Assembly (NCBI GenBank): GCA_000442125.1
Contig: KE546971.1
Location: 498,583-562,582, forward strand
Reading direction: 5' to 3'
Origin: Opeltia flavorubescens
Lineage: Eukaryota > Ascomycota > Lecanoromycetes > Teloschistales > Teloschistaceae
Length of the DNA stretch: 64,000 bases
Shown here: positions 19,927 to 31,900 of the stretch, piece after piece
Numbering within the stretch: position 1 is the first letter of the stretch
How the letters are laid out: the number at the start of each line of letters is the position of its first letter
Notes under the pieces: model-generated
What the model was told of the DNA's origin: nothing
Database searches by the model: none
What the model saw: the letters and a program-made list of their open reading frames with translations, nothing else
Made by a program: the position numbers and the translations under genes

Positions 19927-21087
19927 GTTCGGTCTTGAAGCGACGACCACGACGTCGTGTAACAGCGAAAGTGGTTTTAGCGAACTCGCACGGCTTACAT
20001 GGCCTGGATATGGCTCAATTATGCATTGGTCATTGCATGCTGCATCAATGTGGAGCAGCTCTTTTGGAATTCGTAATGGATTTCTTACTATCGGCAGCCA
20101 CAATCCTCTTAAGATACTCAATAACAGAGTCTAAGGACATCCATGTTTGAGCAACAGGTACAAACATATATCTCGTCGAGGTAGACTTTACATCGAATTT
20201 TACTCCTCTGTTCACAAGATGATAGCTTGTGCTTCTCTCGAACCGCAGAATATCGTTTGTGCTGACTGTAAGCGCCAGCTTAAGAGGGACTAATCGACAT
20301 CCAGCTTGGTGTCAGCCTCCTGAGGCTTCTGCAGCCGAAGCGAAGCCAATGGGAATTATTGCCTGCAGCTAACAGACTCTCTCTTCCGCGTACTCATCCT
20401 CAGCATCCGAAGGTTACGGACGGCGCTTCAGCATTGTCGATGCAACCGGACCTGACTTGCGTAGGGTCGTCGCCTCGATGACCCAATGTCCGAGTGCAAC
20501 CGCCTGGGGTACGACATAGATTACCTTCTTTGACTTGTGAGCTGCAGTCGTCCCTGCTCGGGTTCCCATTGACCTCCCTAGTCGTACCATGGCTTGAAAC
20601 CAACAGGGTCAACAACCAGTCGAGAACCTTGACAGAGACCTGGTCGACCCACTAAGGAATATGTCATATTAGCTTGCAGCGGGCCTGGCCTCCCGCTGGA
20701 GAAATTTCAGTCATGTGATTTTATGGATGTCGGGGACTCTTTACTACTGGTCGTCTATCTCTGGAGTCTCTTGCTGAACCTCCTTTTGCGGACGCTTCCT
20801 GTCCTGTCGACTCGGTGGCCACTATGTCATGTAGCGCCGTGCTGATGCATTCGATACGATGCAGTATCCTTCAATCAGTATTGCTTGACGAATGTGCTCC
20901 CGTCCCCCCAAGATGTGCGTTGGCAGGATGTCATGTCGCCTGACATACTCCTTGTGCCCAACCGCCAAATTTCCCAATGTCATACTCGTCTTCCTTCTTT
21001 CATAATGTGCAGACGATATCATCTTTGCTTGAAGCATACGTACAGAAGCAATTCGCACAATAATCTGCCATTCTTCCAGTCATAGTC
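19927..21087. other. Intergenic region
   Basis: About 1.16 kb with no supported gene. Open frames near 19935-20150 are read-outs past the CAB4 stop. The right end carries the F-box gene promoter. Confidence 0.4.
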
Positions 21088-22670
21088 ATGTCAAGCACCC
21101 CCAGCTTACAGACTCTATCAAACGACTTGCTGAAGGACATTCTCGACTTCATAGATGCTGATCAAGATAGAAGCATCAATATTGACCGTCGTGCGTACCT
21201 TTCAGTAGAAAGCTTCCGGCTTCCGAGCCCGCCTGTGCCATCTCGTGCACACGATGTCGGCAATTTCAGATTGACTTGCCGGCGGTTCGCTGAAATGGGA
21301 ATTCCTTACCAATTCGCCAAAGTCGCCACACGTTTCTCATATCATGGTTTGGAACGCTTGGACAAAATCTGCAGCCAACGACACTTGACGGCGCACACAC
21401 GGAAATTCAGCTATCTTGTACCATATTTTTATATCCAAGGTTGGGAGCTGTTAAAGTCCTTGTGAGGTTAGAATTTTGACAGTGTTAAGGCACCGACCAA
21501 GTTCAGAACTTTCTCGAATCAGAGAGCCGGCATCAGAGTCCTCTTGATCCCTCTATCTTCAAGAGAAAAGCGGAAGATCAGCGCCGAATACTACAGACAG
21601 GAGAAGATACTCGGATTCTGAGAAAAGCAATGAAAGCTTTCGTGTCATTGCAACACGTTCAGATCCTAAGATTGCAGGATGAAGCAGACCGCATGTTGCT
21701 AGAAGCTTTGCAGGAAAGTGATCTACATCAAGCATCATTGGTAGATTTCAAATGGGCGCCTGCTTGTACACATGCCGCTACCACCATCGCAGACGCGCTC
21801 CTTTATGCCAGATCGCCATTCAGTCGCTTCTCCGGACCAATGATGAACTCTCAGAGCGCCTTAGCGATCAAAGATCGCATTCCACAGACCGTTCCTCTGC
21901 TTGCGTCACGTCTTACTTGCCTGGAGTTGCATTTTGATGATACGGAGGCTTTGGAAGAACGGATGCGGGCAGCTTCACGATTGTTCAAGACGGTCTTCAC
22001 TGCTGCTCAAAATCTACAAGCAGTGCATGTTGGCTTCCCATCACGAGCGCCTTTAGATATGGGACTGGAAGAGATTTTTCATTCGGTCCGCTGGGAAAAG
22101 CTACGTGCCTTTGGTATCCAGGCCTGGCGGTTGACAGCGGACGAGATCATTCGACTAGCAAGACGGCATAGCACAACATTGAGAGGATTACGACTCCGTG
22201 ATGTACAGCTTCGCGAAGGCAGTATGTGGAAAGACGTCCTGACGATGCTGCGTTCCGAAATGGAACAGCTGGACTGGGTGAGCTTACGAAGAGTTGACTA
22301 TTCGAGGCATTTCGATGAGTTGTGGGCGGACAGCATGGAGGTCGGCGACGGCTCCCATGGAAGCAGCGGGAGCGACGACGAAGACGATATTCTTCCGCAC
22401 TTCGACATGCATGAGGACGATAATGACAGTGAAGATGATTACGATTCCGAGTACGAACATAGCATAGCAGATACCGATCATGGCCCAGACGCAAACGAGA
22501 TTGCTCTATCGCCAAATACGACTGCATCTCTGCCGTTCTGCACGTGTTCTCGCAGCTCCGATCCTGCAAGCGCTGATGACTTAGGCGACAACGGGCTGTT
22601 CGTCATGTATCAACAGCGCAAAATGTGGGAAAAATGGGTCATCGGCCGATGCCCAGAGCATAGTTCTTAG
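21088..22670 (+). CDS. Fungal F-box-like protein with degenerate leucine-rich region
   Basis: The N-terminal exon begins MSSTPSLQTLSNDLLKDILD and contains VGNFRLTCRRFAEMGIPYQF, an F-box-type motif. A second frame continues through PSIFKRKAEDQRRILQTGED to the end (SIADTDHG, then FCTCSRSSD). Joining them needs an intron; the best in-frame solution is 21440-21489 (50 nt, donor GTTGGG), giving YFYIQGTDQVQNFLESE and 510 residues. An alternative is 21462-21526. The central part has weak leucine-rich periodicity and residues around 375-430 are very acidic. F-box proteins recruit substrates to SCF ubiquitin ligases. If neither intron is used, the gene would be frame-disrupted. Confidence 0.6.
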
Positions 22671-23329
22671 CAAAGAACTTTGCAAGGTACAGACCAATGG
22701 CACTTGAAAAACAGGACGATTATTCGTTCAGCACCTGGTAGCCTTATTTTTATACGGTAGCCTTGCAGTGTGGAGCGGTCAGGCATGTCGTCCACCTACA
22801 GCTGTATCACCCACCAAGCTCGTACGCCAGTCAGTCAGCAATCTGTTTTCAGATAGAGATTGGCTAGGAAAGGGTAGGAAACTCAATGCGCTCTCACATC
22901 TTCGTTCCTTCGCACCCTGCAGAAGAAGACTACGTTCGTTGATGCCCAACGGGCTGGCTATTGCGCGCTTGGTCAAGTTGGAGCTCGTCTCAGTCCAAGC
23001 CACGTCGGTGAAAATACCCTTCCCAATTTAAGGATCTAATGGCTCCAGGCCGAGGATGACCGAGGGCATGAAGACACTACTTAGGGGACAACTACATACA
23101 GCACTCAAGCAGACCTATTGCTTGCCCATCCAAGCCATACCCATACCCCTGGCATCTTGACTATATCCGAGCCACCAACCCCAATATCTCTATCCCTGAT
23201 TTTTCTGGTCATCAGTGAATAGGCACGTCTACTGGAAGGTTAAGGTAATAGAAATTTAGTGAGTTCTATGGAATGATCGAGCATAAAGAAGCTAGTGAAT
23301 GCTGATACATGGAAGGTTACGGACGAAAG
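22671..23329. other. Intergenic, convergent 3' ends
   Basis: 659 bp between the F-box-like and cupin genes; no gene or repeat supported. Confidence 0.4.
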
Positions 23330-23778
23330 TTATTTGCTGGTGCTCCAGCCCTCTAGATTCTCAACAGCAGGCACACGACCGCTTCTGGTGATTATCCAAG
23401 TCACTTCTTCTGCGCTCTCATTGACTTCCTGGTGCTCTGCCCAGGCTGGAATCAGAGCAAAGTCGCCCGGGGCTAGCTCTTGTCTCGTCTTCCCAGCGTC
23501 CGAGACGATTACGCCATGCCCATGAAGAGCATACACGATGGTATCCTGCTCTCCGTGATGATGGACAGCGGAAGCTGAATTTGGTTTTGCTATCATGACT
23601 TGGAAGATGTTCAGCACAAATATATGGATAGTGCCTTCATAGCTATGTATGAAATACCGGAAGCGCAAATATTGTCACATTTGTCAATGATAGCCCCTTT
23701 TCTGATCATACCCTCGGTCTGACCAGTATTGGACTGCAGACTGGAGGCTTTCGTGATTTGTACTTCTCGAGCGGCCAT
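23330..23778 (-). CDS. Small single-domain cupin protein
   Basis: Exons 23778-23658 and 23598-23330 (59-nt intron with GCTGAAC branch) give 129 residues. Splicing restores DNICASVMIAKPNSASAVHH. The cupin metal motif is HHHGEQDTIVYALHGHG and the second motif is PGDFALIPAWAEHQEVN. Length and content match small fungal cupins of unknown function; they are often non-enzymatic or act as dioxygenase-like or isomerase-like enzymes. No signal peptide is seen. Confidence 0.8.
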
Positions 23779-24295
23779 TGCCAGATATCCTTGCGAGTGG
23801 TGATATAACAAATTCTTCCCGTCTGACGGCAATCAATCTGTATCTCCAAACCAGTCCTATACTGTTCCTCATCTAAGGCTTCATAAATCCAGGACTGCAT
23901 CATACAGCTCTATAGAGCATATGACGTCATCATCGGATATTCAATGTTTGACATCTTATTGGCCGCTCAGATGCCGAGGTCCAACCTTCAAAGATCCTCT
24001 CACACATCACGAGTCGGCCATTTCCAGACCCACTCACTTGTCTCACGAGGCTCAGCCTTTAAACGGAGCCGCGGTTCATTAATTGTAAATGGTTCCCCGA
24101 TCGAACAAATTAAACATATTCCTCCCGGTTGCGCGAATCGGCCTTTCTCCCCTCTGACATGTGAACAAGTGCCCATATCCCTATTATTGACGTCTCCACG
24201 CATCTTACACCCAGCTCTCACCCCTCCATCCAACTTGTTATTTCCTTCCTTGTTGTTCAATATCATCTACTTTGTGAATACCCTCTTGCGCCATC
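23779..24295. promoter_or_regulatory. Divergent promoter region, cupin / acyl-CoA dehydrogenase
   Basis: 517 bp between divergent starts. A CCGAGG hexamer (reverse complement CCTCGG, the core bound by fungal fatty-acid regulators FarA/FarB) lies at 23974-23979, about 320 bp before the acyl-CoA dehydrogenase. A single hexamer can occur by chance. Confidence 0.3.
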
Positions 24296-26193
24296 ATGTC
24301 CAAGACCTTCTCCAAGGACGCCGTTGCGGCGCATAAAAAGCCCGACGATCTATGGATCATCGTGGACGACGATGTCTATGATATGACCCAATTTCAGACC
24401 GAGCATCCTGGTGAGTTTAGTTTAACCAGAATCTCAGTGTCATCACCCTGACTGACCAACTCAGGTGGCCAGAAGAGTAAGATTATCACCGTACGTTGGC
24501 TATGTTCAGCTGCTGACCTTCCATCTAGTCCTCCAGCGGGTTGGTGGTAAGGATGCTTCAAAACAATTCTGGAAATATCATAACGAAAGCATCCTGAAGA
24601 AATACAAGAGCCAGCTGCAGGTCGGCTCTCTGGACAGCAAAAAGCAGGAGACAGCACCTCCGACACCTCCCGCGACGCCACCACCTGCGGAGGAGAAAGA
24701 CATGTCCAAAGCTGACCAAGAGCATGTGAAACCATCATCCGAGTCCGGTGTCGTCGCACCGATGCCGGGCAAAAATGCACACGAAGCCACAGAATCACTA
24801 GATCCGTACGGCGCTTTGATCCCCTACGCTGACCCGTCCTGGTATCAAGGTGTAAGTGTGCTACGTTGAGCATGGAGATCAGATACTGATTGCTCCGCAG
24901 CATCACTCGCCCTACTTCAATCTTACTCATGCAGCACTCCGCGAAGAAGTCCGCAAGTGGGTAGAAGCAGAGATCGAACCCAACGTCACCGAATGGGAAG
25001 AGGCAAGGAAAGTACCAGACACAATCTACAAGCAGATGGGCGAGCGCGGTTACCTCGCCGGTCTGATGGGTCTGCACAAGTTTCCCGAAGAATACACCAA
25101 GCACCGTGTGAGGAGTGTTGGACCGGAGCAATGGGATCTGTTCCACGAACTTGTTGTGACGGATGAAATATCAAGAGCCGGCAGCGGTGGTTTAGTATGG
25201 AATCTGATCGGTGGTTTCGGTATCGGCTGTCCGCCACTGATCAAGTTTGGCAAAAAGCCGCTGGTTGATCGCATAATGCCTGGCATTTTGAATGGAGATA
25301 AGAGAATATGCCTTGCCATTACCGAGCCAGATGCTGGTAGTGACGTTGCAAATCTTACTTGCGAGGCGAAGCTTACGGAAGATGGCAAGCATTACATTGT
25401 CAATGGTGAGAAGAAGTGGATTACCAACGGTGTATGGTGTGATTACTTTACAACCGCTGTCCGGACTGGGGGGCCCGGGATGAATGGAGTTTCCGCTTTA
25501 CTCATCGAGCGGAGCCATGGAGGCGTCAGCACTAGGAAGATGGATTGCCAAGGTGTATGGGCAAGTGGCACTACCTACATCACGTTCGAGGACGTCAAGG
25601 TCCCCGTAGAGAACCTGATTGGCAAGGAAAACCAGGGCTTCAAAGGTAGATTGAACCCACTTCCCCCCATACTGCAAGGGATCGCTAATGTCTCATCAGT
25701 CATTATGACCAACTTCAACCACGAACGTATCGGTATCATCATTCAATGCATCCGTTTTTCACGCGTTTGTTATGAAGAATCGGTCAAATACGCCCACAAG
25801 CGAAAGACGTTTGGCAAGAAACTCATCGATCATCCTGTCATCCGGCTCAAGCTCGCACACATGGCTCGCCAAATCGAAGCAAGCTACAACTGGCTTGAAA
25901 ATGTCGTCCATCAATGTCAGCAGATGTCCGAAACGGAAGCAATGTTGAAGCTTGGAGGGGCCATTGCCGGATTGAAAGCCCAATCGACCACTACCTTTGA
26001 GTTCTGTGCTAGAGAAGCAAGTCAGATCTTCGGAGGGTTGAGTTACAGCCGTGGCGGGCAGGGCGCGAAGGTTGAGCGGTTGTATCGAGATGTCAGAGCT
26101 TATGCGATTCCGGGAGGGTCGGAAGAGATTATGTTGGATCTTAGCATTCGGCAGGCGTTGAGGGTACACAAGGCTTTGGGTATGAAATTATGA
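24296..26193 (+). CDS. Cytochrome b5 / acyl-CoA dehydrogenase fusion
   Basis: Five exons: 24296-24410, 24465-24476 (a 12-nt microexon), 24529-24851, 24901-25645 and 25700-26193, giving 562 residues. The N-terminal cytochrome b5 domain has HPGGQKILQRVGGKDAS and the second heme His in FWKYHNE. A proline-rich linker follows (TPPATPPPAEEKD). The rest is an acyl-CoA dehydrogenase: AITEPDAGSDVANL, KKWITNGVW, TNFNHERIGI, YAHKRKTFGK, QIFGGLSYSRGG and AIPGGSEEIMLDL. It should oxidise an acyl-CoA or related thioester using FAD, with the b5 domain possibly passing electrons. Intron 4 (54 nt) contains no stop and is in frame, so retention would add 18 residues. No classic PTS1 is present (ends GMKL). Confidence 0.9.
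24465..24476 (+). other. 12-nt microexon in the cytochrome b5 domain
   Basis: Flanked by a 54-nt and a 52-nt intron. It encodes the GGQK part of the heme-binding HPGGQKIL motif. Skipping it would stay in frame (12 nt) but delete part of the heme-binding loop. Confidence 0.7.
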
Positions 26194-26576
26194 AGTTCAG
26201 CATGCCATTCATGGGATGTTTAAGTGGCATGGGGAGATAAAGGGGCAATCAATATTTGTAGCATCCGATTCTTAAAAAAAACAACCTTTATTCTTTATGG
26301 AATACTCTCTGTGCGATGTGTGAAAGAAGGCAAAGTACCTTGACATGGCATTATCGAATCAACCTAACGAGATCTGAATCGTTAGCATTGCTCAAGAGCT
26401 TCATCCGTCGTTTCACCACGGAGGAAGGCCACTCTTCACTTTCCCATCTCAGCCCTACCGGAGCCCGCCCAAATTCACGTGAAAGTCCGCCCATTTGTCC
26501 GTTTTCCTTTTCTCCCACCTCTCCTCACAAACCATTCACCACCACTCCAACTAACAATAATAACACCAAAAACATC
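26194..26576. other. Intergenic region, MPDU1 promoter
   Basis: 383 bp between tandem genes. It ends in a pyrimidine-rich stretch followed by an A-rich leader just before the MPDU1 start. Confidence 0.4.
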
Positions 26577-27599
26577 ATGGACATCATCCGCCCCTACCTC
26601 CTCCCCCTAACGCACTCCCTCCCCACCCCCTTCGTCACACTCGGCCACTCCCTTCTCGGCCCCGAATGCTACAACCAACTCCTCCTCCGCCTCGACCTCA
26701 CCCCCTCCTCCCCCTGCCTCTCCCTCGCCGTGTCAAAAACCCTCGGCCTCGGAATAATCACCCTCTCCTCCATCGTCAAGATCCCTCAAATCCTAAAACT
26801 CATCCAAGCGGGGTCCGCGCAGGGGATATCCCTTCTCTCAATCCTGCTAGAAACATGCGGGCTTTTGACAACGTGTGTGTATAGCGCGAGGATGGGGTAT
26901 CCATTCACGGCGTATGGGGAGACGGCGTTTATCGCGGTGCAGGACTGTGTGATTACGGTGTTGGTGCTGGTTTTTGGGTTGGGGACGGAGGGGGCAGGGA
27001 GGGAGATTGCGGGNNNNNNNNNNNNNNNNNNNNNNNNNNNNNNNNNNNNNNNNNNNNNNNNNNNNNNNNNNNNNNNNNNNNNNNNNNNNNNNNNNNNNNN
27101 NNNNNNNNNNNNNNNNNNNNNNNNNNNNGGGTGGGGATGGAGATGTTGGGGTGGATGCAGGCGGGGGCGGGAGTGCTGGGGGTTGCGAGCAAGGGCCCGC
27201 AGATATGGACGAATTGGACAGAGGGGGGGACGGGGCAGTTGAGTGCTTTTACCGTGAGTTTTCCTTGTCGTCTCTTCTTTTCCGTGTCTCGTGCGCTTTT
27301 CTTGGATTGGTGGGCTAATGGATGGTGTTTGGGAATAGGTCTTTATGTATCTGGCTGGCTCGCTTTCGAGGATCTTCACGACTTTGCGGGAGGTGGATGA
27401 TAAGTTGATACTTTATGGGTTTGTGGCGGGATTCCTTCTTAATGTGGTGCTGGCAGGGCAGATGGTCTATTACTGGAAGAGCCCGGCGACTGCGAGTCAT
27501 GCTGGTGAGCTTGGAGAGAAGCCAAAGGAGATTGCGATGGGTTCGAGCTCTGGGGTTTCGGCGAAGGCGAAAGGACCTTCGACTAGGAGACGAGGATGA
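26577..27599 (+). CDS. MPDU1: MPDU1-family PQ-loop membrane protein (interrupted by assembly gap)
   Basis: Exon 1 runs 26577-27253 and contains the N gap at 27014-27128; exon 2 is 27339-27599 after an 85-nt intron. Two PQ-loops are visible: IVKIPQILKLIQAGSAQGIS before the gap and VASKGPQIWTNWTEGGTGQL after it, with hydrophobic helices around them. This is the layout of mannose-P-dolichol utilisation defect 1 protein, an ER membrane protein needed for use of dolichol-linked sugars in glycosylation. The frames on the two sides of the gap do not agree for a 115-base gap, so the true gap length differs or an intron lies inside it. The C-terminus is a polar tail (KPKEIAMGSSSG). Confidence 0.82.
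27014..27128. other. Assembly gap (115 N)
   Basis: A run of N inside the MPDU1 coding region, starting in the strongly G-rich second half of the gene. Confidence 0.99.
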
Positions 27600-27756
27600 G
27601 GTAGATCTTCTTGAGTGTTCGAAATGCATAATAGAGATTTTTGATCTCTTCAAAGTCTGCCACGCCGAGCTTTTTGGCTGGCTATCATGGATAAAATTTC
27701 CGAGACCCGGGGTATCATGAACTCCATACTCCCCCTTCCCAAACCCAACCCAATCA

Positions 27757-28547
27757 TCACCTCCTAGGCTCCATTCCAGTGCTCATAAACCTCAAAGTCT
27801 CCTGTATACTCAACGATCTCCCTACATCCTCAACCTTCTCCTTTTCTTCCCGTGCATCTCCGTCCCCCTCCTCCCCCTCAACATCCATCTCACCCCCATC
27901 TCCTTCCTCCCCACCCTCCTCCTCATCCTCACTACTCTCCCCCCCAACCCCCCACTCATACTCCCTAGCCTCCTCATTCGCCCTAACCATAACCCATTCC
28001 CACAACTCTTTCCACTTATCCTCATCCATTCCCTCCCCCCCATTCCCCTCCCTCCCCCCAACCTCCTTCCCCTTCTCAACCCACTCCTCAACCTCCGGCT
28101 CCAATTTCTTCCTCAGCATCTGCACCACTATACTCTCCTGCTCCCTTGGAAATTCAGGTAGGGGAAACACGGCGAGATTGGAGAAGAGGGCGGAGTTGCT
28201 GGAGAGGTGGGTGCTTAGGGTGGAGAGGTTTTGGGCGAGGATGGAGAAGCGGGATGTTAGGGATGACCTGTTTGGTGGATTAGTTGTGGTGGTTGAGAGG
28301 AGGGGGGGAAGGAGGTAAGATGGTGGTAGGATGGAATGTGTATTAGAAGGGGAACGGTTGAAGCGTGACGATGCGATGGGGAATCGAGTGAGAGGCAGGA
28401 GAGAGACGGATAATTCACTGACCATGATGGAAGGGGTTGCCCATTGAAGACGTCGCGATTTAGAGAATTGAGGGAATCGGTGAGTTGGTAGAGGCGTTGA
28501 CGGGTTTGCTCGAGGGTTCGGATTTGCTCAGGCGATAGAGCGGCCAT
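27757..28547 (-). CDS. MED8: Mediator complex subunit 8
   Basis: Exons 28547-28423 and 28267-27757 are joined across a 155-nt intron, giving 211 residues. The N-terminus AALSPEQIRTLEQTRQRLYQ followed by LTDSLNSLNRDVFNGQPLPSW is the conserved Med8 opening. Splicing continues with SSLTSRFSILAQNLSTLSTH, NLAVFPLPEFP and QMLRKKLEPEVEEWVEKG. Med8 is a head-module subunit of Mediator, linking activators to RNA polymerase II. The C-terminus is strongly acidic. The coding strand switches from C-rich to G-rich near plus-strand position 28150. Confidence 0.88.
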
Positions 28548-28935
28548 TGTTGATCGAGAGGTAATGGTGGTGGGGATGTGTGATTGGGGTTTAGGAGTGT
28601 AAGAAAGACGGCATCGTAAGGACTGAGGATACCGAGCGAATTACAGATATAGGAACGTGTCGAAATCTAATTTCGAAGTGCTCTCATATTATGCAGACTT
28701 GGCAAGTGAAGTCTGGTTTTAGTCAAGACGAGATAGATTGAACCCTCTTCAGAGCTCCTCCAATGCCTATCGCTAGTGCTATGATACAAGATGAATCTTC
28801 TCTGTTGTTATATACCCCAGAGCCTTCGCTTCTCTATAATTGCCCCCTACCCCAGTCGGCCCCGAAACCAAGGGCACCTCAATTAAAGGGCGATATTGTA
28901 ATAAAACATTGGCGGAATCGAGTATCTTGCTGGCT
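28548..28935. other. Intergenic region
   Basis: 388 bp between MED8 and the RPN2 3' end, same strand. No element recognised. Confidence 0.4.
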
Positions 28936-31900
28936 TCATTCATCGCCAGCGCCTGCTTCGTCATCCGGATCTGAATAGTAGTCGAACTCTCGAGGCAATT
29001 CGGCCTCTTCTCCACCCTCGACATCTTCGTCCACAGCAGTCAAAACACCAGCGGCTTCCGCTGCACCACCAGTTTCACCACCGGCCCCTGCTGTTTGTCC
29101 AACTGCCTCGTTGACCCGGTCTTGTAAAGTAGTGGGAGCAGCGGCAGGCTTGACTATCTTCTTCGCTTTCATCTCCATTAGCGACTTCGGCTCGTTAGGT
29201 GTCGTGTCTGTCAGGAGGATAACGCCACCCGTTGGCTTCTTGACCGGCTGATATCTTCCATCAGGGAAGCTGATGAATTTGCGCTGTGCAGGAAGCACTC
29301 GGGACATATTATCCAAATGACAGCCTACTTTTTCCTTTTCCATCCTCTTTTTCGCTCCTTCGGGTTGTGCCTCGCTATCCTTTTTCTCGCCATCTGACTT
29401 TTCTGCTTCCTGGCCATCTTCCATTTTCGGAGCAGGTTCATCTGTATCCATCTTATCGTCGACGGTCGCCGTCTTGGGTGTTGTTGGGGTTTGGTCGATA
29501 TCCATGCTCTCGCGACGTTGTTGCTTCTCCTTCTTTTGCGCCCTTCGCTTAGCTTGTGCTGTTGTGGAAAGCACAGCCGTCTTGACCTTTTCCGGTGCAT
29601 CTTCTTGCTTTGTCTCTTGCTCAGGTGGGTAATCGAAAAGGCTCGGCCGCGTTGCACTGTAGAATTTGAAGCTAGGCACTTCAAGATCTTGATCCAGTCC
29701 AACGATAGCGGTGGGTGCGAAGCTAAGAGAGAGGAAGTGTGTCAGAGGGAACCAGTACCAATACTGCGTGAAAACTGCCATTCCAACAATGCCCGACATA
29801 TTGAGATTACCAGTCTGTGTTTGCAGGCTGATGGTGCAATTCCGTCCTCCAGCATCAATGATACCTAGGGCGATCGCGCTGCCAAATTTCGTCATTGCGT
29901 CCTCATGACGATCGCTGATTGCCTTCAGAAGAGTCTTGCGAATGGTGCCGACTTTGGGGTTCATAGCCTCGTTCTGCTGTATCATGATCATGGATAGCGA
30001 TATTAGGGCACCCTGACGCACGAAGTCGGTCGGATCCTTGATCATAGGTTCGAGAAGATCGATGGCCTCATCCAATCCAGTTCCTGCACAAGATATACCC
30101 AGAGCCATAGCTGCACCATAACGGACATGTGGATTATATGATTCAGACAGCAGCTCGACCATTCGAGGTACACTGCTCGGTTTCCGGAAGAGGATAAAAC
30201 CAAGACTCATCACCGCGATGCGTCTAACGTCGTCACTAACATCGCTCACTGCAACATGAAGCAGCTTCCGTACAGCTTTGTTGCTACCAGTCCCACAATA
30301 AGCCAATGCGAGGGTTTGGATGCCACCATATCGCAATATTGGATCTGGATCATCGAGCAGCCCATTCACTAGTTCATCAGCACCTTCTTGTCGGCCGTAC
30401 ATGATCAAGGCCATCCCAAGTGCAAGTCCCCGTACAATCTTCTCGTGTTGAGTGTCATGGGCATACTGGATCATGTCTTCGAGAGCCTTGATATCGCCGG
30501 TTCCCAGCATTATGAGACCCATAGCAATACCTACGGCTTCGCCATTCAGAGCCGAGTCGGTATACAAGACACCTTTCAGATCCTCGTAGATACTTTCATC
30601 TCCGGTAGCCATGCCGGCCACACCAAGGCCCAAGGCACCACCGTGTTGCACAACCTCTTCCGTAGCCTTTTTGAAATGGTCACGGATCAGGTCAAGCGCN
30701 AAGGTTTCATGGTTGGCATATATCAGCCCTAGAGCATATAAAGATCCGCCTTGGCTATATGCAGAACTAGGGTTCGCGCCAGCAATCTGATCTTTTGGTA
30801 GATATGGTTCTAGCAGCTTCTGACCCTGTCCAAGGTTACCGCGATGAATGACTCCAAGCGCAGCTGTCGCCGTAAACTTTGACCAGTTGACTGCTTTTCC
30901 AAGCCATTCCAGATTCTGACGGAAGAAAGTATCATTCGTGGTCCCTGCGTGCATGAACGCAGTAGCGAGCGTGACTGCTGTATGGTAAATAGAGTTTCGA
31001 GCCTCCACACAATCTCTGATCTTATTCAATACAGCCATATCTGCTCGATTGCTTCGGAAAAGGAATTCAAGATCGAGCTCGATCGTCTTCGTACCACTCA
31101 GTATAGTCCTTATCGATTCAAAAGCCTTCTGTGCTTCTGCAGGTATCTCCTCTTGTTCTTTTTCTGGGGAAGCTGGGGCGCCGGCGCTGTCGTTCAATTC
31201 TTTCAGGAGCTGATCCGATTCCTTTGGCTCAGCAGCTTCTTCTTGCATGCGAGTTTGAGTATCCGAAGTATCGGCTGAAGGAGGATCAGGCACCTTCGGT
31301 AATTCCTCCCTTACTTTCTTTAAAAATTCCTGTGAGCTGTTGTCGTAAAGGTCGAACGCTATTTGGTAGGCAATGGCAGTGGTTCTGGGCTCGTCTTTCT
31401 TTACAAGTTGTACCAACATGTCGGATGCCATGCTGTGCTGGTTCAGATAGACAATGCATTTTGCAATCGAAAAATAGTCTGGAGAAGGTATATCGTTCAA
31501 AAGATCAAGGACTAGCCGCAAGAGCTGCATAACGTCAGTCCAGATACAATCCTATTGAGCTTTGAGGGGCATATATTCTTACCTCATTGCGAAACCCACG
31601 CTCCTGCACCACGTTCATGCATATCTCCAAAACATACTCCATCAATTCTTGACCTCGGACTAAGCCACCATCATCGGCCTTGCGCTGCTTCTTTTCGTCT
31701 TCGCTAGCTCGTAAGATCGCCCGGCGAAGTACGTCCAATCTTCGAGCTTCCACAGCGATGCCAATGACCTGTCTGTAGCTACCGCCTTGAAAGCATCGTT
31801 CAAAAAGTTCGTCGATAATTGCGTATAATTGCTTCTGTACGCTTGCTTGGGATGCAACTGAAGCAGGTAGAGCGCCGGGAAGATTCGCGTTATGCCCCGC

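Noticed and set aside
23974-23979. FarA/FarB CCTCGG operator as firm evidence of fatty-acid regulation of the acyl-CoA dehydrogenase
   Set aside because: A single hexamer in 500 bp is expected fairly often by chance; mentioned only as a low-confidence note.
24852-24900. Downstream ATG giving MCYVEHGDQ as an independent acyl-CoA dehydrogenase start
   Set aside because: It lies in a clear 49-nt intron; splicing joins the cytochrome b5 linker directly to HHSPYFNLTH.
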